Assembly: GCA_040878345.1 (NCBI GenBank)
Contig: JBBDML010000018.1
Location: 62,001 to 126,000, forward strand
Direction: 5' to 3'
DNA from: ZC4RG35 sp040878345
Lineage (GTDB): Bacteria > Actinomycetota > Acidimicrobiia > Spongiisociales > ZC4RG35
Length of the DNA stretch: 64,000 nucleotides
Shown: positions 14,914-22,646 of the stretch, piece after piece
Layout: every line of letters begins with the position of its first letter
Position numbering within the stretch: the stretch's first letter is position 1
The notes under the pieces: model-generated
What the model was told of the DNA's origin: nothing
The model's database searches: none
What the model saw: the letters and a program-made list of their open reading frames with translations, nothing else
Made by a program: the position numbers and the translations under genes

Positions 14914-15405
14914 TCAATCAACGACCTCGGAGCGCACCCAACGTCCCGATCGTCCCCCGGACTTCTCGACAAGCCGCACCGTCTCGATGGTCACTCCCCG
15001 CTCCACCGCCTTGACCATGTCGTAGATGGTGAGGGCCGCTGCCGAAACGGCGGTCATCGCCTCCATCTCGACACCGGTCTGACCCGTCGTGGAGACGGTA
15101 GCGGTGATCCTGAGCCCATGCCCAGCCGGCTCGATGACGATCTCGACCCCGGAGAGTGACAGAGGGTGACACAGTGGTATCAGGTCGGGGGTCCTCTTCG
15201 CCCCCATGATGCCGGCGACCCGAGCCACCGCCAACACGTCGCCCTTGGGCAGATCGGCTGCGACGACCCGCGACACCAGGTCCTCCGACATGGCAACGAA
15301 CCCCTCAGCCACCGCCACCCTTCGGGTCACGGGCTTGTCCCCGACGTCGACCATCCGCACCGCACCGTTGTCGTCGACATGGGTGAATCCCTGCTCATTC
15401 TCCAT
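14914..15405 (-). CDS. moaC: Cyclic pyranopterin monophosphate synthase
   Basis: 163 residues. FTHVDDNGAVRMVDVGDKPVTRR opens the protein, and IPLCHPLSLSGVEI and TGVEMEAMTAVSAAALTIYDMVKAV are the active-site blocks of MoaC. It forms cPMP in the first stage of molybdenum-cofactor synthesis. The ATG at 15405 is chosen because AGGAG lies 8 nt upstream; the gene overlaps the end of the moeA-like gene by 11 bp. MoaA and other Moco genes are not in the window. Confidence 0.95.
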   Translation of the reverse strand: MENEQGFTHVDDNGAVRMVDVGDKPVTRRVAVAEGFVAMSEDLVSRVVAADLPKGDVLAVARVAGIMGAKRTPDLIPLCHPLSLSGVEIVIEPAGHGLRITATVSTTGQTGVEMEAMTAVSAAALTIYDMVKAVERGVTIETVRLVEKSGGRSGRWVRSEVVD

Positions 15406-16633
15406 CGTCAGCACTCCTGGTCTCAGATGCCCGGAACAACTCGAGGACGATCCGGTCACCGGCCTCCACCGACGCCACCCCGACCGGCATCACCGCGAAG
15501 CAGTCTGCCTGAGCTGCTCCGGAAAGGACGTTGGACGACTGGCCCCCGGTTTGGACCGCCACCAGTAGTTGGTGGTCGGTGATCCTCACCCGGACGAAGG
15601 CCTCCTTCGCCGGGTCGGAAGTCATCGTCTCCCCGGCCACCCCCATGACCCGGGGCCGGAGCAGTCGAACCGCCCCCTGCATCGCCAGGAGGGCGGGACG
15701 GGCGAATTGCTCGAACGAGACCAGCACCGACACCGGGTTGCCAGGGAGCCCGAAGAAAGGGACCCCGCCGACCCGACCGAAGCCCAAGGGCTTGCCCGGG
15801 CTCATCGCCACCGTGAGGAACTCGACGTCTGCGCTCTCTTCGAGCACCGCCTTGACCACGTCGTAGTCGCCCATCGAGACCCCACCCGTGGTGATGATGG
15901 CGTCCGCGGTAGCTGCTCCCCGGTGGAGGGCCGATCGAAATGCGGCAGGGTCGTCGGCGATCCGCCCAATGTCGGTGACCACGGCACCGGCATCCTCCAC
16001 CAGGGCAGCAAGCATTGGTCGGTTGGAGTCTCGGATCATCCCCGGCACCAGTGGGCCGGCGCCGGGCGCCTGGAGCTCGTCGCCGGTCGACATCACCGCC
16101 ACTCGGGGCCGCCTCGAGACTTCCGGCGTCACCACTCCCAGGGCGGCCAGCACTCCGATGTGCGCCGGGCCCAACCGGGTTCCGGCTTCGATGACCGCCG
16201 ACCCCCGCCTGACGTCGCCCCCGGCAGGTCGCACATAGGTTCCTCGGGGGACCGCGGTCCGAACCGTCACTCGCCCATTGCCACCGCTGGTGTCCTCGAC
16301 GCGGACCACGGTGTCGGCGCCCTCTGGGATCGGGGCGCCGGTCATGATCTTGATCGCCTGACCTTCCCCAACGGTGCCGGTGGCGACCCGACCGGCAGGG
16401 AGGTCCGAGATCACTTCGAGAGTGGCGCCGGGGTGGTCGACGTCGGAGCCTCGCACCGCGTAGCCGTCCATGCCCGAGTTGGCGAAGGCGGGGACGTCCT
16501 CGGGTGAGATCAGGGCCAGGCCCAACACCCGGCCCACCGCCTCGGTGAATGCGATGGCCTCTGCCTCGAGACGCGGGACCGAGTCGAGGACCAGACGGCG
16601 CACCTCGGCCACCGGCCTCAAGTCAAGCCTCAT
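15395..16633 (-). CDS. MoeA / gephyrin-like protein (possible Glp)
   Basis: 412 residues with the MoeA domain order: VPAFANSGMDGYAVR, IMTGAPIPEGADTVV, RVAVMSTGDEL, IRDSNRPMLAAL, ITTGGVSMGDYD, SPGKPLGFGRVGGVPFFGLPGNPVS. MoeA inserts molybdate into MPT-AMP. The galU-moeA-membrane protein context fits actinobacterial Glp, a MoeA paralogue recruited to the FtsZ divisome, so either or both roles are possible. The catalytic-domain motifs look intact. The start overlaps the galU end by 11 bp. Confidence 0.9.
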   Translation of the reverse strand: MRLDLRPVAEVRRLVLDSVPRLEAEAIAFTEAVGRVLGLALISPEDVPAFANSGMDGYAVRGSDVDHPGATLEVISDLPAGRVATGTVGEGQAIKIMTGAPIPEGADTVVRVEDTSGGNGRVTVRTAVPRGTYVRPAGGDVRRGSAVIEAGTRLGPAHIGVLAALGVVTPEVSRRPRVAVMSTGDELQAPGAGPLVPGMIRDSNRPMLAALVEDAGAVVTDIGRIADDPAAFRSALHRGAATADAIITTGGVSMGDYDVVKAVLEESADVEFLTVAMSPGKPLGFGRVGGVPFFGLPGNPVSVLVSFEQFARPALLAMQGAVRLLRPRVMGVAGETMTSDPAKEAFVRVRITDHQLLVAVQTGGQSSNVLSGAAQADCFAVMPVGVASVEAGDRIVLELFRASETRSADDGE

Positions 16634-17420
16634 CGGTGGCGGAGAGCCCGAATTGGTGGCGGCCCAGGGCGATCGACGCCTGGAGCAATCCCTCAGGTGT
16701 CCCGACGTCGAGAAGATCTTGGTTGGCGACGAAGCCACGGAGACGGCCGCCGAGGCCCAACTGATGGATGGCGTCGGTGAGTTGGATCTCTCCGCCGACG
16801 CCCGGGGTGAGCTTGTCGAGTATCGAGAACACCTCCGGGGTGAACAGGTAACGGCCCACCAGGCCGAGACGGGAGGGTGCGTCCTCGACCCCCGGCTTCT
16901 CGATGGCGCCGGCGAGGTCGAGGTACCCGTCGACCTCCTCGGAGCCGGGGATGACAACCCCGTATCGGGAGAGCATGGCGTCGTCGAGGGTGCGCAGACA
17001 CATCACCGAGACGCTCCCTTGGGCGCTGCCACCCGCCAGGGCGGGGAGGACGTCGTGACCGGGTCGGACGATGTTGTCCGAGAGGAGGCAGAAGAAGGCT
17101 CGGTCACCCACAATATGGGCGGCTTCGTTGACGGCATGGCCGAGTCCCAACGGCTCCTCCTGGACCACCGGGCGGAGCTGGATGTCCTCGAGCCCGGGCA
17201 GCGGTCCCTCGAGGTTGAAGTGTTGTGCCACCAGATGACCGGCATCGAGATCGACGATCACGATCGCCTCCTGGGCACCGGCGCGGGCCGCCTCCTCCAC
17301 GGCGTATTGGATGGCCGGCCGGTCGAGCACGGTCAACAGCGCCTTGGGCACCACCCGGGTCGCCGGGCGCATCCGGGTCCCACGGCCCGCCGCCGGGATC
17401 ACCGCCACATCGATGCTCAC
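16623..17420 (-). CDS. galU: UTP-glucose-1-phosphate uridylyltransferase
   Basis: 265 residues. VAVIPAAGRGTRMRPATRVVPKALL is the nucleotide-binding N-terminus of GalU; VQEEPLGLGHAV, LLSDNI, IEKPGVEDAPSRLGLVGRYLFTPE and GEIQLTDAI complete the family pattern. It makes UDP-glucose for envelope glycans and glycolipids. GTG start in a GTGA overlap with plsY. At 265 aa it is a little shorter than the usual 290-300, mostly at the C-terminus. Confidence 0.93.
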   Translation of the reverse strand: MSIDVAVIPAAGRGTRMRPATRVVPKALLTVLDRPAIQYAVEEAARAGAQEAIVIVDLDAGHLVAQHFNLEGPLPGLEDIQLRPVVQEEPLGLGHAVNEAAHIVGDRAFFCLLSDNIVRPGHDVLPALAGGSAQGSVSVMCLRTLDDAMLSRYGVVIPGSEEVDGYLDLAGAIEKPGVEDAPSRLGLVGRYLFTPEVFSILDKLTPGVGGEIQLTDAIHQLGLGGRLRGFVANQDLLDVGTPEGLLQASIALGRHQFGLSATDEA

Positions 17421-18010
17421 ACCGTCACCTTCTGCTCATTCCCCCGGATCATCCGGGCGATGTTCGATCGATGCCTCCACACCACCAGGGCGATGGTCAG
17501 GGCAAGCCACACCAGCGCGATGCCACGCACGCCCTGCCACAGCGCCAGGGGGATCGTGGCCACGACAGCCGCCATCGAGGCGATCGAGGCCACCTTGGTC
17601 AGCTTGGCCAGTAGGGCCCATCCCACCAGGAGGATCAGCCCTGCCAACGGCACGGTGAAGAACAGGGCCCCGAGACCGGTGGCGACGCCACGACCACCTT
17701 TGAGCTTGTGGAACACGGGATAGCAATGGCCCATGACCGCTGCCAGCCCGGCAGCGAAGGCCCAATGGACCATCGGGTTAGGGATCCCCGATGCCCACCA
17801 CCCCATCGAGGCGCCGATCACGCCTTTGAGTGTGTCGCCGATCAGGACCATCGCCGCCGGCATCTTCCCCAGCGTGCGAAGGACGTTCGACGTCCCGGGA
17901 TTCCCACTGCCGACCTGGCGGATGTCGACTCCGTGCATCCGCCCCACCACCACCGCGAAGTCGAGACTCCCCACCACATAGGCCGCGATCAGGGCGAGGG
18001 CAATGAGCAT
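17417..18010 (-). CDS. plsY: Acyl-phosphate glycerol-3-phosphate acyltransferase
   Basis: 197 residues, five predicted membrane helices. Signature loops are VGSLDFAVVVGRMHGVDIRQVGSGNPGTSNVLRTLG (first motif), GHCYPVFHKLKGGRGVATGLG (second) and the C-terminal WRHRSNIARMIRGNE. It acylates glycerol-3-phosphate from acyl-phosphate, the first step of phospholipid synthesis. It heads the operon. The promoter on the minus strand is TATCAT (18018-18023), 7 nt before the ATG. Confidence 0.95.
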   Translation of the reverse strand: MLIALALIAAYVVGSLDFAVVVGRMHGVDIRQVGSGNPGTSNVLRTLGKMPAAMVLIGDTLKGVIGASMGWWASGIPNPMVHWAFAAGLAAVMGHCYPVFHKLKGGRGVATGLGALFFTVPLAGLILLVGWALLAKLTKVASIASMAAVVATIPLALWQGVRGIALVWLALTIALVVWRHRSNIARMIRGNEQKVTV

Positions 18011-18017
18011 GGTGTGG

Positions 18018-18023
18018 ATGATA
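18018..18023 (-). promoter_or_regulatory. Leaderless -10 box for plsY
   Basis: TATCAT on the minus strand, 7 nt before the plsY ATG. TTTACT lies just upstream. Confidence 0.5.
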
Positions 18024-18064
18024 AGTAAACTGCCCCGGTCCAGGACTCATCGAGCGGTCACCCG

Positions 18065-18349
18065 ATGCCCACCTACGAATACATCTGCAAGAACTGCGGC
18101 AAGACGATCGAGGTCTTCCAGTCGTTCGCCGACAAGCCGTTGAAGAAACACGCCGAGTGCGGAGGCCAACTGCAGAAGGTGTTCCATGCCCGGGGCATCG
18201 TGTTCAAGGGGTCCGGCTTCTACGCCACCGACGGCAAGGGCTCTTCGTCGACCCAGGGCGGGGAGGATGGCGACAAGCCCAAGACCGACAAGCCCGCCGA
18301 GAAGAAGCCGGCAGCCAAAGCCGCTCCCGCCACCACCTCCGGCGACTGA
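18065..18349 (+). CDS. FmdB-family zinc-ribbon protein
   Basis: 94 residues. MPTYEYICKNCGKTIEVFQSF is the FmdB zinc ribbon; the second pair of ligands is reduced to HAECGGQLQK, then VFHARGIVFKGSGFYATD. The tail is a charged Lys/Ala/Pro-rich low-complexity segment. FmdB-like proteins are often annotated as regulators; mycobacterial members are linked to protein quality control. Divergent from plsY, 54 bp between starts. Confidence 0.88.
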   Translation: MPTYEYICKNCGKTIEVFQSFADKPLKKHAECGGQLQKVFHARGIVFKGSGFYATDGKGSSSTQGGEDGDKPKTDKPAEKKPAAKAAPATTSGD

Positions 18350-18382
18350 CGCGACCGTCTTCCATGGCCCCCGCCCGGGCCG

Positions 18383-18388
18383 TACCTT
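18383..18388 (+). promoter_or_regulatory. Leaderless -10 box for the SAF gene
   Basis: TACCTT, 6 nt before the ATG at 18395. Confidence 0.5.
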
Positions 18389-18394
18389 CGAAGC

Positions 18395-18913
18395 ATGCTG
18401 TGGCTGCAGTCCCCACCCTGGGGGCGCTGGCTCATCGCCGGCCTGATCGCGATTGGGGCGCTCTGGCTCGAGTTGAGACCTCAGACGACCATCGACCACC
18501 TATTCGCCGCCGGCCAGATCTCGAGGGGCGACGTCATCACCACCGAGAACACCGAGCCGAGAGGGGTCCCAGCCGGCCTCCTCGAACCGGTCCAGATTGG
18601 AGCGCTGGCGATCCGCGACATCGCCGCCGGGGACCCGGTTCTCACCGCCGACATCGGTGAAGACGACGCGTCTCTTCCTGACGACTGGTGGGTGGTGGCA
18701 CTGGAGGTCCCGCCATCGGGTCGGGTCGGTGATCGAGTGCGGGTGGTGGTGGTGGACGCCGGTCTCACCGTGGAGGGTGTGATCGCGGCGGTGGCCTCGC
18801 TCGACCCCCTGGGTGCCACCCCGGGTGCGGTCGCCCTGCCTGCGGAGGGCGCGGCAGCTGTGGCGGCGGCGGCGCTCGACGGGAGGGTGGCGATCCTGAT
18901 CTCGACCGGGTGA
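18395..18913 (+). CDS. Membrane-anchored SAF domain protein
   Basis: 172 residues. A short N-terminal membrane anchor (WLIAGLIAIGALWLEL) is followed by a SAF domain (residues about 38-90: AAGQISRGDVITTENTEPRGVP, AIRDIAAGDPVLTADI), the fold found in CpaB and FlgA pilus/flagellar assembly proteins, and then a beta-rich region with a GDRVRVVVVDAG turn. SAF-plus-anchor proteins next to FmdB are common in actinobacteria; their role is unknown, and no pilus genes are near. Confidence 0.8.
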   Translation: MLWLQSPPWGRWLIAGLIAIGALWLELRPQTTIDHLFAAGQISRGDVITTENTEPRGVPAGLLEPVQIGALAIRDIAAGDPVLTADIGEDDASLPDDWWVVALEVPPSGRVGDRVRVVVVDAGLTVEGVIAAVASLDPLGATPGAVALPAEGAAAVAAAALDGRVAILISTG

Positions 18914-18917
18914 CAAC

Positions 18918-18923
18918 TACCGT
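18918..18923 (+). promoter_or_regulatory. Leaderless -10 box for uppP
   Basis: TACCGT, 6 nt before the GTG start at 18930. Confidence 0.5.
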
Positions 18924-18929
18924 GCCGAC

Positions 18930-19703
18930 GTGCTTTCCGTCGTCCTCTGGGGCCTGATCCAGGGCCTGACCGAGTTCCTCCCGGTGTCATCATCTGGTCA
19001 TCTGGTCATCATCCCTGCCTTCCTCTCCAAGCTCGGCATCGATGTGGCTCAACCCGGTCTGGCGGTGTCCGCCGTGTTGCACCTCGGGACATTGGTGGCG
19101 GTCCTGGTGTACTTCCGGGCCGACGTGATGAAGGTGGTCCGACTCGCCAAGGACCCCGAAGGCAAGAAGCTGGCGGTGCTGGTGTTGATCGGCACCCTTC
19201 CGGCCATGGTCGGCCTCCCACTCGAGGGCTCGGTCGAGCGGTTCCAGGAGTCGGCCTCCAACGTGGGGTGGGCCCTGGTCGGGACCGGTCTCATCCTCGG
19301 GGTCGGACATCGCCTCGCCAGGGGCACCCGTAGCCTGCTGGAGGGGCTGGTGCCCGATGCCATCCTGGTCGGAGTGGCCCAGGCCATCGCCCTCATCCCA
19401 GGGATCTCCAGGTCCGGGATCACGATCACAGCCGGCAGCGCAAGGGGCTTCAGCCCGACCGAGGCCGCCCGGTTCTCCTTCCTGTTGGGGATCCCGGCCA
19501 TCGTCGGAGCCGGGCTCCTCGAGCTCCCCGAGGTCATCGAGTCGGGGGCTCTGGGGTGGGAGCTCCTGGCAGGCTTCGTGGTGGCTGCCGTCGCCGGCTA
19601 TCTATCGATCGCCTGGCTCCTCTCCGTGATCAAGAGGATTGGGCTGCTCCCATTCTCCATCTACTGCCTGGCGGTAGGGGTTCTAACCGTGGTGGTCTTC
19701 TGA
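18930..19703 (+). CDS. uppP: Undecaprenyl-diphosphatase (BacA family)
   Basis: 257 residues, about eight membrane helices. GLIQGLTEFLPVSSSGHLV is the conserved (E/Q)xxxE-containing motif and PGISRSGITITAG the PGxSRSxxT motif, both in the active site. It recycles undecaprenyl pyrophosphate, the lipid carrier for peptidoglycan and other envelope polymers. GTG start. Its stop overlaps the ATG of the DUF2237 gene (TGATG). Confidence 0.95.
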   Translation: MLSVVLWGLIQGLTEFLPVSSSGHLVIIPAFLSKLGIDVAQPGLAVSAVLHLGTLVAVLVYFRADVMKVVRLAKDPEGKKLAVLVLIGTLPAMVGLPLEGSVERFQESASNVGWALVGTGLILGVGHRLARGTRSLLEGLVPDAILVGVAQAIALIPGISRSGITITAGSARGFSPTEAARFSFLLGIPAIVGAGLLELPEVIESGALGWELLAGFVVAAVAGYLSIAWLLSVIKRIGLLPFSIYCLAVGVLTVVVF

Positions 19704-20092
19704 TGCCGGACCGAAACGTGCTCGGCGGTGACCTGGAGCCCTGCAGCATCGACCCGGTCACCGGTTGGTATCGCGACGGCACCTGTCAGACCGGGCCGGA
19801 GGACATCGGACGCCACACCATCTGCGCCGTGGTGACCAGGGAATTCCTCGACCATCAGAAGGCGATCGGCAACGACCTCACCACTCCGGCTCCGGCCTAC
19901 CAGTTCCCCGGGCTGGTCCCGGGTGACCGATGGTGTGTCACCGCCGGAAATTGGATGCGGGCCTATGAGGACGGCGTGGCGGCGCCGGTGGTGCTGGCCT
20001 CGACCCATGAGAGGTCCCTCGACGTGGTTCCTTTGGCCGCGCTTCGTGAGAACGCCGTCGACGTGCCCGACCATCCCCCGGAATTCGCCTAG
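19703..20092 (+). CDS. DUF2237 family protein
   Basis: 129 residues: NVLGGDLEPCSIDPVTGWYRDGTCQTGPEDIGRHTICAVVTREFL, GNDLTTP, FPGLVPGDRWCVTAGNWMRA and APPVVLASTHERSL-like blocks define DUF2237. It is a small conserved cytosolic protein of unknown function, with invariant cysteines. Overlap with uppP implies cotranscription. Confidence 0.9.
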   Translation: MPDRNVLGGDLEPCSIDPVTGWYRDGTCQTGPEDIGRHTICAVVTREFLDHQKAIGNDLTTPAPAYQFPGLVPGDRWCVTAGNWMRAYEDGVAAPVVLASTHERSLDVVPLAALRENAVDVPDHPPEFA

Positions 20093-20109
20093 CGGTCTGT
20101 GCTCACGCG

Positions 20110-20259
20110 GGCCCCGTGGAACTTAGGGCGCCAGACCCCGCTCAGCGGTGGCGGAAACCCTGGGTTGGCGCAGGAGCCGCGGCCCCGTGGAACTTAGGGC
20201 GCCAGACCCCGCTCAGCGGTGGCGGAAACCCTGGGTTGGCGCGGAGACTGGCCCCGTGA
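20110..20259. repeat. Tandem 62-nt structured repeat, two full copies and a truncated third
   Basis: Identical 62-nt units at 20110-20171 and 20181-20242, then ten bases of a third at 20250. The linkers are 9 and 7 nt and share GGAG. Each unit can fold: GCGCCA-g-ACCC pairs with GGGTTGGCGC (10 bp with one bulge), enclosing a CGC-TCA-GCG hairpin and GGCGGAAACCCT. They lie between convergent genes (stops at 20092 and 20265). No ORF is supported. They could be a terminator array, REP-like elements or a small RNA family. Confidence 0.85.
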
Positions 20260-20264
20260 GCCAC

Positions 20265-21887
20265 CTACTGCGCGTAATTGGACGACATCCTCATGGTCTC
20301 GGCCAGGTGCACATTGACCAAGGAGGGGAGTCCGGATGCCTCGGCTCGGCCCAACGCCGGGAGGATCTCAGCCGGATCCTCCACCAGCTCGCCATGGCCG
20401 CCGAGGCCGCGGACCATCTCGTGATAGGGGCGCACGCCGAGATCGGCGGCGACCACCCGGTCCGGATAGGCCATGCGGTGGAAGGTCTTGATGTTGCCCC
20501 ACACCCCGTCGTTCCCGATCACACCGATGATGGCCAGGCGATGCCTGACCATGGTGTCGTACTCGATCCCGTTGAACCCGAATCCCCCGTCGCCGAAGAC
20601 GATCCCGACACGCTTCTCCGGGAAGGCCACCTTGGCGGCTATCGCATAGGGGGCGCCGGTGCCCAGGGTGCCGAAAGGCCCGGGGTCGAGGACGTGCCCG
20701 GGAGTCGACACCTGAAGCCATCTCGCCGTGGTGGAGACGATATCTCCGCCGTCGACTGAGACGATGGAGTCGGGCCCGAAGAAACCGGCGACATCCCGGG
20801 CAAACCTCTGGGGCATCACCGGTGAGGAGTCGTCGGCGGCCGCGGCGTTGGCTGCCTCGATCTTCTCCGCCTCGGCTTCCATGATCAGCTTGGTCCAGGT
20901 CGGGGTCTCCCGGTCCTTCCCGGCGAGACGGTCGACCAGCTGGGAGATGACGGTGTTGGGGTCGGCGACCAGCCCCATATCGGCCCGTCGGTTCCAACCC
21001 ACCTTCCCGCTGTCGGCGTCGATCTGGATCACCACCCCGTTTGGCGAGACCTGCTCGCCATAGCCGGTTCGGAAGTCCCAGTCGACACCGAGCGCCAGGA
21101 CCACCTCGGCTTCGGCCATGGCCCGGGTCCGTACGTGACTCCCAAGCAGCGGGTGGCCGAAACGCAGCGAGCCCCGGGCCCGTGAGTTGACAAACGTGGG
21201 GGCTTGGAGGGCCTGGGACAGCTCGGCAAGACGATTGGGACCTGGCGCCAGGGCCCCGGCGAAGATCACCACCCGCTCCGAACCGGTGAGTGCGCCCACG
21301 ATCCGGTCGAGGGTGGCACCATCCACACCCTGTGGTGTCGTCGCCCGATGGCCGTCCTGGAGTGTCACCGCGGCGTCGTCGACCGTGTCGAACTGGACAT
21401 CCAGGGGGACGTCGAGGAACACCGGGCCACCGCGACCCGAGAATGCGTGCCGGGCGGCCGTCGCCACATACTCGGCCAGGCGGTCGACCTGCCAGGCGGT
21501 CGCCGCCCACTTGGTGATCGAGTGAAAGAGCCGGGTGTGGTCCATCTCCTGGAGACCGCCCTTCAACTCCTGTCGGATCAGGTGACGTCCCCCGAGGACC
21601 AGCATCGGTGTCCCCCCATAGAAGGCGGTTGCCACTCCGGTGACCGTGTCGGTCACTCCCGGGCCGGCGGTGACCGCGGCCACCCCGAGACGTCCGGTGA
21701 GACGGGTGTGGGCCTCGGCGGCATGGGCTGCCGTCTGCTCGTGTCGGACATCGACGATCCTGATGCCCTCTTGCGCACAACCGTCGAGGATGGGGACGAT
21801 GTGACCCCCGGTCAGGGTGAAGATGGTGTCGACACCCTCGTTCCTGAGGGCCCTGGCGATGAGCTGCCCACCGTGGATGGCGACCAT
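20265..21887 (-). CDS. Thiamine-diphosphate-dependent enzyme, acetolactate-synthase-like
   Basis: 540 residues with the three-domain ThDP fold. N-terminal Pyr domain: FTLTGGHIVPIL and HEQTAAHAAEAHTRLTG (catalytic Glu). Central domain: RVVIFAGALAPGP. C-terminal PP domain: GTLGTGAPYAIAAK and the ThDP/Mg motif GDGGFGFNGIEYDTMVRH ending GNDG. It lacks signs of a partner small subunit. Relatives include acetolactate synthase, oxalyl-CoA decarboxylase and 2-hydroxyacyl-CoA lyase, so the reaction is unknown. It starts 12 bp after the dapB-like stop, in an operon with an aminotransferase. Confidence 0.85.
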   Translation of the reverse strand: MVAIHGGQLIARALRNEGVDTIFTLTGGHIVPILDGCAQEGIRIVDVRHEQTAAHAAEAHTRLTGRLGVAAVTAGPGVTDTVTGVATAFYGGTPMLVLGGRHLIRQELKGGLQEMDHTRLFHSITKWAATAWQVDRLAEYVATAARHAFSGRGGPVFLDVPLDVQFDTVDDAAVTLQDGHRATTPQGVDGATLDRIVGALTGSERVVIFAGALAPGPNRLAELSQALQAPTFVNSRARGSLRFGHPLLGSHVRTRAMAEAEVVLALGVDWDFRTGYGEQVSPNGVVIQIDADSGKVGWNRRADMGLVADPNTVISQLVDRLAGKDRETPTWTKLIMEAEAEKIEAANAAAADDSSPVMPQRFARDVAGFFGPDSIVSVDGGDIVSTTARWLQVSTPGHVLDPGPFGTLGTGAPYAIAAKVAFPEKRVGIVFGDGGFGFNGIEYDTMVRHRLAIIGVIGNDGVWGNIKTFHRMAYPDRVVAADLGVRPYHEMVRGLGGHGELVEDPAEILPALGRAEASGLPSLVNVHLAETMRMSSNYAQ

Positions 21888-21899
21888 CCGGCGACGGTA

Positions 21900-22646
21900 T
21901 TAGAGAACGGTCCCCAATCCCAAGTGGACTCCGGGCGCCAGAGATCCGACCTTGCGAATGGCGAGTAGGGCGCCGTTGGCGAAAGACTCGTAACTGGTGG
22001 ACATGTGCTCGATCGAGAAGATCTCGCCCGGGTTCGACATCGCCACCTCCTGATGCGAGATCAGGCCGGGGAGGCGCAGCGAGTGAACCCGGACCCCCTC
22101 GACCAGGCCGCCTCGGGCGCCTGACACCATCTCGCCACCGGTCGATGAAGAGGACCCTCCGGCGTCGGCCACTCCCATGGCAGTCGCCAGCGCGGTCCCC
22201 GACGGCGCATCCGGCTTGGTCGAGTGGTGACGTTCGATGATCTCCGTCGCCTCGAAGTGGGATGCGGCCTCGTTGGCGAACCGCATCATCAGCACCGCCC
22301 CGATCGAGAAGTTGGGGACGACCAGACAGGGAGCGCCGTCGCCCCACATGGTGCGGAGCCCGGTCAGACGCTCGGAGGTGAACCCCGAGGTCCCGACCAC
22401 CACCGCCGACCCCAACTCCCTCCAATGGGCCAGGTTCTCGAACACCACGTCAGGATGGGCGGTCTCCAGGATCACGTCGACGGAGAGGGCGGCAGGGTCG
22501 CCCGTCACCTCGACACCGTCCATGACCGAGCCGGCGCGATTGGGGTTGTAGAGGCCGGCGAGCTCCAGATCCTCGGCCGCCGAGACCGCCGAGATGACCG
22601 GGCCCGCCAGCTTGCCGCCGGCACCCGAGACGACGACACGGATCAT
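21900..22646 (-). CDS. Dihydrodipicolinate reductase (DapB) homologue
   Basis: 248 residues. The active-site motif ERHHSTKPDAPSGTA is that of DapB and the C-terminal block SYESFANGALLAI fits. The N-terminal dinucleotide loop is GAGGKLAGPV rather than the usual GxxGRMG, and the context is not lysine synthesis. It may be the genuine DapB or a paralogue acting on another cyclic imine. ATGA overlap with the aminotransferase upstream. Confidence 0.82.
   Translation of the reverse strand: MIRVVVSGAGGKLAGPVISAVSAAEDLELAGLYNPNRAGSVMDGVEVTGDPAALSVDVILETAHPDVVFENLAHWRELGSAVVVGTSGFTSERLTGLRTMWGDGAPCLVVPNFSIGAVLMMRFANEAASHFEATEIIERHHSTKPDAPSGTALATAMGVADAGGSSSSTGGEMVSGARGGLVEGVRVHSLRLPGLISHQEVAMSNPGEIFSIEHMSTSYESFANGALLAIRKVGSLAPGVHLGLGTVL

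Noticed and set aside
15406..15459. Earlier in-frame start for moaC.
   Set aside because: It lies in the end of the moeA-like gene; the ATG at 15405 has AGGAG at the right distance and aligns with MoaC.
16470..17723. 417-codon plus-strand frame across moeA and galU.
   Set aside because: Opposite strand of two well-supported genes; composition is that of a shadow frame.
20110..20259. CRISPR-like array.
   Set aside because: Only two full repeats of 62 nt with 7-9 nt linkers; CRISPR repeats are shorter, spacers longer, and no cas gene is present.
20368..22425. 685-codon minus-strand frame overlapping the ThDP enzyme and dapB.
   Set aside because: Runs in another frame through both real genes and shows Arg/Pro/Gly bias with no motif.
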